The notes below the pieces were generated by a model. That model had not been told where the DNA came from and made no database searches. It worked only from the letters and a program-made list of their open reading frames with translations. A stretch of 64,000 nucleotides of DNA from BMS3BBIN04 sp964552465 (GTDB lineage Bacteria > Electryoneota > Electryoneia > Electryoneales > Electryoneaceae), in the NCBI GenBank assembly GCA_964552465.1, contig CAZKGR010000011.1, positions 31,672-95,671 on the forward strand. Direction: 5' to 3'. Both the position numbers and the translations under genes were made by a program. Each line of letters opens with the position of its first letter. The first letter of the stretch is position 1. Below, piece after piece: positions 7,957 to 16,744 of the stretch.

Positions 7957-10629
7957 TTACACGTTCTCGTCCCCAGGTTCCCCCGACTCCGACGCTTTTG
8001 CGTTATCGCCGGACGGTTGGTCAAGATCTATCTCTTGGTCGTCGAGATCTTCATCACTCGACTCGTCTTCTTCATCACCTTTGACCACTCGCGCTATCGA
8101 TGCGATCTCGTCTCCCTCATCGAGACGAATCAAACGCACACCCTGCGTCGCCCGTCCGATAACCCGCACATCCTTGATCGGCAACCGGATCAGCACTCCG
8201 CGTTGGGTCATGATCATCAGGTCGTCATCGTCAAGGACTTCCATGATGGCGATCATCTCGCCGATCTTTGGCGATGTCCGCAATGTGATCACGCCGGCAG
8301 CTCCACGCTTAGTGAGGCGGTAGTCTGCGATGGTGCTGCGCTTGCCGTAACCTTTCTTCGTTGCGACCAGCAGGTTGCCCGCGCGTCGCACAACGACCAT
8401 CCCGACGAGATGCTGACCGACCGGTAGGTTTACACCGCGCACACCAGCCGCCGCACGTCCCATCGCGCGCACATCTTGCTCACGGAACCGAACCGCTTTG
8501 CCGCCGGAGGTGCCGAGGATGACCTCGCATTCGCCGTCAGTGATGTCAGCTGCGATCAGCTCATCGCCATCCTTAATATTGATCGCGTTGATCCCGCCGC
8601 GACGCACGTTCTTGTATGCGTCCAGAGCGGTCTTCTTCACCTGGCCAAGCTTCGTCGCGATCATCAAGTATTTGTCTTCGGCAAATTCCTTGACGTTCAC
8701 TACTTCGCGGATGTTCTGACCATTCAGCTCGAGGATATTGATCAACGCTTTACCGCGCGATGCCGGACCGAGCTGCGGGATGTCGTATACTTTCAGCCAG
8801 TGCAAATGGCCCTGATCGGTGAAGATGAGCAGATATTCGTGCGTAGACGCAACAAACAGATGCTCAATGAAATCCTCTTCCTTGGGTTTAGCGCCGGTGC
8901 GCCCTCGTCCGCCCCGGTTCTGCCTGCGGTACGTAGAAACAGGCATCCGCTTGATGTATCCACCGAAGCTGATCGTGACCACCATATCCTCCTCGGCGAT
9001 CATGTCCTCAATGGAGAATTCTTCGTAGTTGTGGACGATTTCGGTACGGCGCTCGTCGCCATACTTCTGCAAGAGTTCGGCAAGCTCAGATTTAATCAAA
9101 TCGTCGCGGGCACTGCGATTCTCGAGCAAGTGCTCAAGCTTGGCAATCAGCGCACGAATCTCGTTGAGTTCGTCAATCAGTTTCTGACGTTCGAGGCCGG
9201 TCAGGCGTGCGAGACGCATGTCGAGAATCGCCTGCGCCTGCCGTTCGGTGAGGTAACCCTTACGCGGGTCCATACCCTCGCCGGTGGTTTCCTCGATATA
9301 CTCGGTCAGGTTACTGATGTCAGCTGGAATGAACTCGTACATCAACCGCTCGCGTGCCTGCTCCACGCCCGCACTACTACGGATGATGTGGATGATCTTG
9401 TCGATGTTGTCGACAGCGATCTTCAGGCCTTCGAGGATGTGTTCGCGTTCTTTGGCCTTGCGCAGCTCGAACCGTGTCCGTCGCAGCACTACTTCGTGCC
9501 GGTGGGCGAGATACTTAACGAGTATGTCGCGCAGGGTCATCAACTTCGGCACGCCCTTGTCAAGGGCAATCATGTTCATGCCGAAGGTCGTTTGCAGCTG
9601 AGTGTGCTTGAATAGTTGGTTAAGAACTATGTCCGCAATCGCATCACGTTTCAGCTCGACAACAAGACGCGTTCCCTCGCGGTCTGATTCGTCGCGCAGG
9701 TCACGGATACCTTCGATCTTCTTGTTGTTTGCGAGCTGCGCGATTTTTTCGATCAACGATGACTTGTTGACCTGGTACGGCAGCTCGGTGACAATAATTG
9801 ACTGTTGGTCACCACGCCCCTCTTCAACGTGTGCCCGTGCGCGAATGACCATCCGTCCACGTCCGGTGCGGTATCCTTCTTTGACCCCTTCCATACCGTA
9901 GACGATGCCGCCGCTCGGAAAATCTGGGGCGGTGATGAAGCGCATCAATGATTGTGCGGTCTTCTCCTTCCACTCCTCTAACACGTCCTCACTGACGTTC
10001 TTCGGTCTGGCAAATTCATCGGGATTGTCAATGACGTAATTGACTGCGTTGATCACTTCGGTCAAATTGTGCGGGGGGATGTTTGTTGCCATACCGACCG
10101 CGATACCGCCGACGCCGTTCACCAGAAGGTTCGGCAGTTTTGCTGGCAGAACCGTCGGCTCTTTCATCGAATCGTCATAATTCGGCGCGAAATCGACCGT
10201 TTCCTTGTCGATATCAGCCAGCAATTCTTCGGCGATCCGTTCGAGGCGGGCTTCGGTGTAACGCATGGCCGCGGCGCTGTCGCCGTCAACCGATCCGAAG
10301 TTGCCCTGGCCGTCAACCAGCGGGTAGCGCAGACTGAAATCCTGCGCCATGCGGACCAGTGTATCGTAAATCGACGAGTCGCCGTGCGGGTGATATTTAC
10401 CCATAACATCACCGACGATACGCGCGCTTTTCTTGTACGCCCGCCCTGCGCCGACGCCGAGCTCCTGCATTCCGAACAGCACGCGACGATGGACTGGTTT
10501 GAGGCCGTCGCGCACATCCGGCAACGCACGCGAGACGATAACTGACATCGAATAATCGAGGTAGGAGTTGCGCATTTCTTCGACGAGCGCAACCCGCCGG
10601 ATACGTTCTCCCGGAACCTTCAGATCCAT
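7957..10629 (-). CDS. gyrA: DNA gyrase subunit A
   Basis: An 890-residue gyrase A subunit, which breaks and rejoins DNA with GyrB to introduce negative supercoils. The catalytic Tyr is residue 124 (AAMRYTEARL). The quinolone region reads HPHGDSSIYD, with Ser85 and Asp89 at the positions of E. coli Ser83 and Asp87, so it looks wild type. The GyrA box at residues 570-576 is QNRGGRG, a variant of QRRGGKG, which identifies the C-terminal wrapping domain as gyrase and not topoisomerase IV. The C-terminus ends in a strongly acidic tail (KGDEEDESSDEDLDDQEID and beyond). rex follows on the same strand. gyrB is about 41 kb away on the other strand, beside dnaN. Confidence 0.98.
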   Translation of the reverse strand: MDLKVPGERIRRVALVEEMRNSYLDYSMSVIVSRALPDVRDGLKPVHRRVLFGMQELGVGAGRAYKKSARIVGDVMGKYHPHGDSSIYDTLVRMAQDFSLRYPLVDGQGNFGSVDGDSAAAMRYTEARLERIAEELLADIDKETVDFAPNYDDSMKEPTVLPAKLPNLLVNGVGGIAVGMATNIPPHNLTEVINAVNYVIDNPDEFARPKNVSEDVLEEWKEKTAQSLMRFITAPDFPSGGIVYGMEGVKEGYRTGRGRMVIRARAHVEEGRGDQQSIIVTELPYQVNKSSLIEKIAQLANNKKIEGIRDLRDESDREGTRLVVELKRDAIADIVLNQLFKHTQLQTTFGMNMIALDKGVPKLMTLRDILVKYLAHRHEVVLRRTRFELRKAKEREHILEGLKIAVDNIDKIIHIIRSSAGVEQARERLMYEFIPADISNLTEYIEETTGEGMDPRKGYLTERQAQAILDMRLARLTGLERQKLIDELNEIRALIAKLEHLLENRSARDDLIKSELAELLQKYGDERRTEIVHNYEEFSIEDMIAEEDMVVTISFGGYIKRMPVSTYRRQNRGGRGRTGAKPKEEDFIEHLFVASTHEYLLIFTDQGHLHWLKVYDIPQLGPASRGKALINILELNGQNIREVVNVKEFAEDKYLMIATKLGQVKKTALDAYKNVRRGGINAINIKDGDELIAADITDGECEVILGTSGGKAVRFREQDVRAMGRAAAGVRGVNLPVGQHLVGMVVVRRAGNLLVATKKGYGKRSTIADYRLTKRGAAGVITLRTSPKIGEMIAIMEVLDDDDLMIMTQRGVLIRLPIKDVRVIGRATQGVRLIRLDEGDEIASIARVVKGDEEDESSDEDLDDQEIDLDQPSGDNAKASESGEPGDENV

Positions 10630-11113
10630 CAGGTTAGAGTTCTCCGTTCTCTATCATTCACCCTCGAATTCGGGGATGATTACATGTTTCTTATGGCGCC
10701 AACACGAAATTATCACGTTGGCATTTTTGGTTATCCAACAGAGTCCGCACGTCACCCATATGGGAGTTATTTGCGTTAATAATCTAGCTTGGATCAATAT
10801 CTACGCGCACTCTCTGGATGAACTAAGATACGCGCGCTTTTTCACATGTTGCAAGCGCAATTCAAACAATGCCAAATTAGCCTCTCGAAATAGCAACCCT
10901 CCAATTTCCTGATTATATCATTGATTCCTGAGAACTAACTATCTCTCTTATAAGCTCTGAACCTTGTGCCATTTCGCAAGAGCGGATAATGCATAACTGG
11001 TCATGATGCTCCTGCTCGCGAGATCGATCAGAGGTGGACAGCGCGGTGTTCATGTCCTCCATTCCCATCTATTTTCACGACACACATCAACGATCAATCG
11101 ACGGAGACAATCC
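10630..11113. other. Intergenic region between divergent gyrA and aldo/keto reductase
   Basis: About 480 bases without a convincing gene; short frames here have no ribosome site or coding bias. It is AT-richer than its flanks. It contains a 15-base near-palindrome (CCCTCGAATTCGGGG, 10661-10675) about 30 bases upstream of gyrA and an imperfect inverted repeat CTTGTG-N6-CGCAAG (10963-10980). Promoters for both flanking genes should be here but no clear -35/-10 pair stands out. Confidence 0.5.
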
Positions 11114-12106
11114 ATGAGAACTCGTCAACTTGGCAACAGCGATTTGCACCTTAGCGAGATCGGTCTGGGGGCGTGGGCGATTGGTGGCGGTGGGTATGCT
11201 TTTGGATGGGGCGATCAGGATACGGTTGACTCGATAGCCACGATTCACCGTGCGTTCGATGTGGGCGTCAACTGGATCGACACAGCTGCGATTTACGGGC
11301 TCGGCCACTCCGAACGAGTCGTCGGCGAAGCGATCAAGGGCCGTCGCAACGATTTCATCATCGCCACAAAATGCTCCTTTGTCTGGGACGACAACAGGAA
11401 TATTACCAATAGTCTGAAGGCGGAAAGTGTCCGCGCCGAATGCGAGGCTAGTCTGAAACGTCTCGGCGTTGACCACATCGACCTCTACCAGATTCACTTC
11501 CCGAACGATGACGAGCGGATCGAAGAAGGTTGGGCGGAGATCGGGCGTTTGATTGAAGAGGGTAAGGTTCGTTACGGCGGCGTCTCGAACTTCCTCGACA
11601 CGCACCTTGAGCGCGCCCACAAGATTCATCCGGTGACCAGTTTGCAGCCGCCGTATTCGATGATGCGCCGTTGGATTGAGGATGCCGAGATGCCGTGGTG
11701 CGCGGCAAACAATTGCGGCATCGTGTGCTACAGTCCGATGCAAGCTGGTTTGCTGACTGACAACTTCAGCGAGAAGAAGCTGCACGATGAGGATTGGCGC
11801 AACCAGTCGAAGGAGCACGTCGAACCAAACGTCTCGATCAACCTGTGGTTCGTTGATCAGCTTCGTCCCATTGCGGCCAAGTATGATACGGGTGTCGCAC
11901 AATTGGCGCTGGCGTGGACGCTGAGGCGCAAAGAGATGACCTGTGCGATTGCCGGGGCTCGCCGCCCCAGCCAGATCGAACAGACGGCGACTGCGTCGGG
12001 TTGGTCGATCACCGATGAGGATTTACAAATGATTGATGAACTGCTCGTCGATCGTGAACGGCGAGTGCGGGATGTCGATGGTTATCTCCTCGAAATTGAT
12101 CGATAA
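11114..12106 (+). CDS. Aldo/keto reductase
   Basis: A 330-residue NAD(P)H-dependent aldo/keto reductase with a TIM-barrel fold. The four catalytic residues can be placed: Asp and Tyr in WIDTAAIYG (about residues 54-62), Lys in IIATKC (about 84) and His in LYQIHFP (about 124). The N-terminal strand (MRTRQLGNSDLHLSEIGLG) and the C-terminal AIAGARRPSQIEQ cofactor-binding segment are typical of the YajO/general stress subgroup. GGAG 7 bases ahead supports the ATG at 11114; a longer upstream frame (from 11003) has no support. It stands alone. The substrate is unknown, and an imperfect inverted repeat about 130 bases upstream is a possible operator. Confidence 0.93.
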   Translation: MRTRQLGNSDLHLSEIGLGAWAIGGGGYAFGWGDQDTVDSIATIHRAFDVGVNWIDTAAIYGLGHSERVVGEAIKGRRNDFIIATKCSFVWDDNRNITNSLKAESVRAECEASLKRLGVDHIDLYQIHFPNDDERIEEGWAEIGRLIEEGKVRYGGVSNFLDTHLERAHKIHPVTSLQPPYSMMRRWIEDAEMPWCAANNCGIVCYSPMQAGLLTDNFSEKKLHDEDWRNQSKEHVEPNVSINLWFVDQLRPIAAKYDTGVAQLALAWTLRRKEMTCAIAGARRPSQIEQTATASGWSITDEDLQMIDELLVDRERRVRDVDGYLLEIDR

Positions 12107-12278
12107 CGCTTAATTGTTGTTATATCCTAGATTTCCGGCGTCTACTCTAGAGAGCGCTCTCTGTCTGGTTTTTATTGGTTTCTCTCTTTTTTCGTTTTTC
12201 ACACTTTTTTTTCATGATTATCTTCCACATTCCGTGATGATTCTGTTTTCCAATCCAAATGGGTTGAGGTCCGTGTTC

Positions 12279-13706
12279 ATGCGTTGCGCAATTCTGTGCC
12301 TGATATTGTTCGCGACACCCGTCTTTGCCCAGCCGCCTGACACGCTGTGGAGCCGTTCCTATGGGAACGGTTCGGACGAGACCGTGTTGACTGTTCGTCC
12401 GATAGACGGCGGTGGGTATATCATGTGCGGCAATACGGACGAGGGCGCAGGATACATGGCGTCGTGGATGATGCGCACTGACAACGACGGCAACGAAATA
12501 TGGTCCTCAATTGATGGCGGCGATCTGTCAAATGTTGCTGGGCATATTGAACCCGCTTCGGACGGCGGCTTCATTTATGGTGGTTCCACGTGGTCCTATT
12601 CCGGCAATGACAGTTGGGACTGTACTATCAGCAGGCTTGATTCAAGTGGAACGCCTGAATGGCAGCGCGCTTTAGGTTCGCCGGACTTCGACGATTACAT
12701 CACGAATGTGGCTGTAGTCCCGTCTGGGGGCTTCATCGTTATTGGTACCTGGGTAAACGAGCCGTTTTTATGGCGTGTCGGATCTCAGGGTGGAACCCAG
12801 TGGTTGACCACGCACGCTCAGCTCGCAGGCAGCGAATTCACTTTTGTTGATGCGTTCGCCAACGGTTTTGCTATCGCGGCCGAATCCTCAGACCGGTTCG
12901 CGGTTTTGCATGCGGATGAAGTCGGTGATTTTCTGTGGCAATACGCTTCGGACGAAGATGGCCGGGCAGAATGTGTGCGGGTATTGGATGGCGACACGTT
13001 CGCGTGCGGATATCGTATTTTGCCGAATGGATGGGGCCGCTCTTGGTATGTCGTCCGGTTAGACAATATGGGCAACCTGGTCTGGGAACACATGTTGGAC
13101 AGCGCAACACATGAATCTGCCGAAGAATTGTGGTTGTCGGCTGACGGCTCGTTGATTGTTGCTGGCTGGGGCCAGAGCCCGGACCTGACGATGATGCGCT
13201 GGCTGTTCAAGTACGATCTGGACGGTAATCTCACCTGGGCCTATGTCCTCCCTGGCGGTCAAGCGACAACGGTCGCACAGGATTATTGCGGCAATATTGT
13301 GTTTTCAGGTACACACGGTGATCAGTTCCTCGAATCAACCGATTTTCGCCTGCTTAAAATGACCCCGGAAGTACTTGTTCAGTTGCTGCCGCATTGGGAA
13401 ACTGTTCCACCCGGGGGCGGCAACATGTCTTTCGCTGGCCAGATCACCAACTCGCTTGCCTTTCCAACCGCGCTTGATCTGTGGGCCGAGGTCGTAACGC
13501 CGGACGGAATGACAGTATCAATGCTGGACATGCTGATAACTTTGAATCCGGGCCATGATATTACGCGGACAGCGGAGAGTTTTTATGTTCCAGCCGGCGC
13601 TCCGGCCGGATTCTACTCTTATACACTGCATGTCGGAAGCCGGTCTTCCGGCCGTCATATGGGCCTGGCGTCGTTCGAGTTCTACAAAGTTCCAGAGCAG
13701 CCGTGA
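12279..13706 (+). CDS. Secreted propeller-like protein with shared Ig-like module, no sorting domain
   Basis: A 475-residue exported protein. The signal peptide is short (CAILCLILFATPVFA). Repeated blades of the form 'R-D-x-x-G-N-x-x-W' follow (RTDNDGNEIW, RLDSSGTPEW, RLDNMGNLVW, KYDLDGNLTW), which suggests a PQQ/delta-60-like beta-propeller. Residues about 365-470 form the Ig-like module also found before the sorting domains of four neighbours (VPPGGGNMSF, AEVVTPDGM, VPAGAPAGFYSY). Unlike them, this protein stops at SFEFYKVPEQP with no YPNPFNPT domain, so it may be released by another route or have lost its C-terminus. The ATG at 12279 has GAGG 9 bases ahead. Confidence 0.75.
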   Translation: MRCAILCLILFATPVFAQPPDTLWSRSYGNGSDETVLTVRPIDGGGYIMCGNTDEGAGYMASWMMRTDNDGNEIWSSIDGGDLSNVAGHIEPASDGGFIYGGSTWSYSGNDSWDCTISRLDSSGTPEWQRALGSPDFDDYITNVAVVPSGGFIVIGTWVNEPFLWRVGSQGGTQWLTTHAQLAGSEFTFVDAFANGFAIAAESSDRFAVLHADEVGDFLWQYASDEDGRAECVRVLDGDTFACGYRILPNGWGRSWYVVRLDNMGNLVWEHMLDSATHESAEELWLSADGSLIVAGWGQSPDLTMMRWLFKYDLDGNLTWAYVLPGGQATTVAQDYCGNIVFSGTHGDQFLESTDFRLLKMTPEVLVQLLPHWETVPPGGGNMSFAGQITNSLAFPTALDLWAEVVTPDGMTVSMLDMLITLNPGHDITRTAESFYVPAGAPAGFYSYTLHVGSRSSGRHMGLASFEFYKVPEQP

Positions 13707-13929
13707 ATAGATGCTGTAGTTTCTGTCACCAAGTAGCCCACAGGCCAACCCAAAAGACGTTGAACGGCTTCAGTAAGCGCAGTTCTGCGTTTTTGATTTC
13801 TATTGGTGTTTCTCCACACCCCTCTGGCTTTTAAGGTGTTATCTTCCGTGACTGATGCTGCTATTGTCTGTGGGTTCGACGACAAGATGCGGCCACATAC
13901 TTTGAACGAAATGGAGGTCGCAGGCATAC

Positions 13930-14553
13930 GTGGCTGACGACAACCCTCCTGACCAATACCTCACGCTCGCCTGTCCCGGCGAAGCGGTCCTCAAGGAAAA
14001 GGGCAGCCAATTCCTGGCGCATGTCTATCCCATCAGCTCCGCAGATGATGCCGACGAGCTGCTCGCCGCTTTGTGGAAACAGTATCACGACGCGACGCAC
14101 ATCGGCTGGGCACGACGTCTGGCCCCTCCTCCCCACGGCGAAGAAAAATGGTCCGACGACGGCGAACCGTCCGGGTCCACCGGCCCGCCGATCCTGAACG
14201 CGATCAAGGGTGCGGATCTGTGGGACGTACTCGCGGCGGTGGTCCGATACTACGGCGGAACCAAGCTCGGTGTCGGAGGGCTGGTGCGTGCATATGGCGG
14301 CGCGGCCGCGAATGCGTTAGCGGACACGAAGAAACGAACCGTCTTCCGTACGAAGACGTTGAGCGTGGAAATCTCGCATGAGCGTGCCGGGGCGATTTAC
14401 GCGCTGGCCGACCGTTTGGACGTCCGTGTTGACACGCCCGGCTACACCGAATCCGGCCTGTTGCTGCCATTGATTGTGCCCTTGTCTCGTGTCGAGGAAG
14501 TTGAAGCGGCTGTGATCGAAACGTCCGCTGGACGTGCGCAGGTGAGCCGATGA
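13930..14553 (+). CDS. YigZ/IMPACT-family protein
   Basis: A 207-residue YigZ-family protein. The first domain carries the signature SDDGEPSGSTGPPIL and VVRYYGGTKLGVGGLVRAY, and the second is a smaller ferredoxin-like domain (UPF0029 C-terminal type). Bacterial members have no settled function; the eukaryotic relative IMPACT regulates Gcn2. The start is GTG at 13930, with GGAGGT 11 bases ahead. Its stop overlaps the start of the CNNM/CBS gene (ATGA), so the two are translationally coupled. Length and motifs match the family and nothing is missing. Confidence 0.93.
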   Translation: MADDNPPDQYLTLACPGEAVLKEKGSQFLAHVYPISSADDADELLAALWKQYHDATHIGWARRLAPPPHGEEKWSDDGEPSGSTGPPILNAIKGADLWDVLAAVVRYYGGTKLGVGGLVRAYGGAAANALADTKKRTVFRTKTLSVEISHERAGAIYALADRLDVRVDTPGYTESGLLLPLIVPLSRVEEVEAAVIETSAGRAQVSR

Positions 14554-15797
14554 TTGGCGACGAGATCCTCATCATAGTCGCGCTGATCCTGAGCGCGTTC
14601 TTTTCCGGCAGCGAGACGGCGTTCACCGTCGCCGGACGGTTGGCGATGGAGGTCTATAAGCGTCATGGCCGCCGCGGATCTCACACCTCCAGCTTGCTTT
14701 ACGCTAATCCTACTCTCCTCTTTAATACGACGTTGGTCGGCAACAACCTGGTCGGAGTGCTCTATGCTTCAGTCACTGCGGTGTGGCTGGACAGCATGGG
14801 CGTGCCGGTCGAATGGATATTTGTCATCAGCCCGACAATCCTGCTGATCTTCGGAGAGATTCTGCCCAAAACGTTCGCGCGTGAAGTGTCTGAAAGATGG
14901 GCTTTGGCGGTCGGTGTGCCGTTGTGGGGATTCCGGATCATGTTCGCGCCGCTGATTGTGCTCACCCGGGGCGCGAGTTCCCTGCTGTTGCGACTCAGTG
15001 GGGTGAGGGGCGAAGGTGAATCGCTCAGCAAGATCAGCCTCGGCGATCTGACCGGTGTCTGGGGCCAGTTGCACCGTGAAGGTTCACTTGACGAAGAAGA
15101 AAAGAAATTGCTCGACCACGCGGTCGCGCTGCGTGATGTGAAGCTACGTGAGATGATGACGCCGCGCGCGGAGGTCGTCGCGTTGCCTCTGGACGCGACG
15201 GTTGATGACGTGGAAAAGGCTGTCCGCAAACGCGGCTTCAGCCGTATTCCGATATACGATGACAATATCGACAACATCGTCGGCGTCGTGTTTGCCCGAG
15301 ACCTGTTGAGTCCGGCGGATTCGGTTCAAGAGATCCTGCGCGTACCGAAGGTTGTTCCAGAACAGGCGTTAGCGGGCAAGTTCCTGCATGATTTCCGTAG
15401 TGGCGAAGTCGGGCTCGCGGTCGTGGTGGACGAGCACGGCGGCACGGCCGGCGTGGTTACGCTTGAGGATTTCCTCGAACGACTGGTTGGCGCCATCGAG
15501 GACGAGCACGATCCGCAGGTGATGACCGGTCGCAAGGTTTCTAACGACAGCTGGCTGATCTCCGGGCGCGCATCGTTGGAGTTGTTGCGTGATAAATACG
15601 GAATTCGCCTTCCGGATGGCGATTACGAAACTGTGGCCGGATGGCTGCTGGACGAATTGGACGAAATTCCTGAACCCGGCGAACATGTAGATGTTGGGCG
15701 ATGGCGGGTACGTGTTGTTGCAGCCGATGCGCGCCGAATCAAGCGTGTCCTGATCCGCAAGATGCAGACTCGCAGTGCGACGCCTGTAATTCGGTAG
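14550..15797 (+). CDS. CNNM/CorC-family membrane protein with CBS domains
   Basis: A 415-residue hemolysin C/CorC-type protein. Four membrane segments in the first about 140 residues form the DUF21/CNNM domain (start ILIIVALILSAFFSGSETAF, with the family SGSETA motif). Two CBS domains follow (LREMMTPRAEVVALPLDATV; VVDEHGGTAGVVTLEDFLE), then the CorC_HlyC C-terminal domain (VAGWLLDELDEIPEPGE). Homologues are linked to magnesium or other divalent cation export. It is coupled to the YigZ gene by a 4-base overlap. A 59-bp palindromic repeat fills the whole gap to the convergent SPOR gene. Confidence 0.93.
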   Translation: MIGDEILIIVALILSAFFSGSETAFTVAGRLAMEVYKRHGRRGSHTSSLLYANPTLLFNTTLVGNNLVGVLYASVTAVWLDSMGVPVEWIFVISPTILLIFGEILPKTFAREVSERWALAVGVPLWGFRIMFAPLIVLTRGASSLLLRLSGVRGEGESLSKISLGDLTGVWGQLHREGSLDEEEKKLLDHAVALRDVKLREMMTPRAEVVALPLDATVDDVEKAVRKRGFSRIPIYDDNIDNIVGVVFARDLLSPADSVQEILRVPKVVPEQALAGKFLHDFRSGEVGLAVVVDEHGGTAGVVTLEDFLERLVGAIEDEHDPQVMTGRKVSNDSWLISGRASLELLRDKYGIRLPDGDYETVAGWLLDELDEIPEPGEHVDVGRWRVRVVAADARRIKRVLIRKMQTRSATPVIR

Positions 15798-15802
15798 GTC
15801 AA

Positions 15803-15861
15803 TGTAGCCCGGCAATCCCTATTGCCGGGAGAATCCCCGGATTCAACGAATCCGGGCTACA
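15803..15861. repeat. Compound palindrome TGTAGCCCGG ... CCGGGCTACA
   Basis: Outer 10-base perfect inverted ends enclose two smaller hairpins (CCCGGCAATCC/TTGCCGGG type and CCCCGGATTC/GAATCCGGG). It fills the space between two convergent genes and could end both transcripts. The outer motif recurs at 21760-21782 and the GATTC/GAATC hairpin at 53560-53580. Confidence 0.75.
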
Positions 15862-16482
15862 TCACTCACTTTCCACCACTCGATACCCTCCCGACCCGAA
15901 CACTCGTCGTGCGAAGATCTCCGCATCCGCATGATCATTGAACCGGCCCACACGTACAGCGTAGAGCGTTTGGTTGTTCACAACAATCGGGTCAACCTGG
16001 ACTGTATATCCTTGTGACCGTTGGTCGGCGGCGAGACGGTCGGCGTTCGCGCGACTTGAAAACGCGCCGATCTGTACGGTCCAGAAATGTGTGCTGGCTG
16101 CGGCTGGGAGGTCGCCGTGGAATAGCGGCGCTGATTCATCAGGATGATCATTCAGCCATCTAGCAGCATCGTCGGCGAGTTGTATGTCGTGAACGACGAC
16201 CGCGTATCCGTACAATCGATACCAGGCGATGGCTTTCAGCTCATTCGCGAGGGATGCATCATCGACCAGGCTGCGATACGCGGGAATAGCAACGGCTGCG
16301 TCCTCATCAGCGAGTGCGGCCGCCAGCTTGCCTTCCGGTGTGCCGGACATACGCACGGCGGCGTCGCGCAGGGCTGGCAGGTCGCCGTTCAGAATCCATT
16401 CGACGATCGGGTGCGCGGCTTGCGAAAGCGAGCTGGATAGAAGTAGTACGGCAACCGCCAAGTAGAGTGTGAGGTGTTTCAT
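15862..16482 (-). CDS. SPOR-domain exported protein
   Basis: A 206-residue exported protein. The signal peptide (LTLYLAVAVLLLSSSLSQA) is followed by a helical stretch of about 100 residues. A C-terminal SPOR domain (about residues 128-206: WTVQIGAFSSRANADRLA, QGYTVQVDPI, YAVRVGRF) comes last. SPOR domains bind denuded septal peptidoglycan in the periplasm, so a role near the division site or in wall binding is likely by family knowledge. The ATG at 16482 is set by the signal peptide; the longer frame from 16554 has no ribosome site. It is divergent from the subtilase gene. Confidence 0.88.
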   Translation of the reverse strand: MKHLTLYLAVAVLLLSSSLSQAAHPIVEWILNGDLPALRDAAVRMSGTPEGKLAAALADEDAAVAIPAYRSLVDDASLANELKAIAWYRLYGYAVVVHDIQLADDAARWLNDHPDESAPLFHGDLPAAASTHFWTVQIGAFSSRANADRLAADQRSQGYTVQVDPIVVNNQTLYAVRVGRFNDHADAEIFARRVFGSGGYRVVESE

Positions 16483-16744
16483 GGTTTCAAAATGACTTGT
16501 TTTCAATGATGTGCGCAATAGCGACGCCCGACAGGTTTCCAAATCGTGTAACACCCGGAATCAATTGTGGTGGCTGTTTTGGGCGATTCCTTCCAAAAGG
16601 GCGCCGTCTCTCGGTCCAGATTTTTATTCAGTTTTGCGGAAATTTTCTGGTACATGCAAACAGTATTTGTGTAGGTTACGCAGACACAACATTTACCCGC
16701 AACACACGGATGGTTTACTCGCAACGGAACTTAGGAGATGTACG

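Noticed and set aside
8476..9615. 379-codon open frame on the plus strand
   Set aside because: It lies entirely antisense to gyrA, has no ribosome site and its composition follows from the GC-biased third positions of gyrA.
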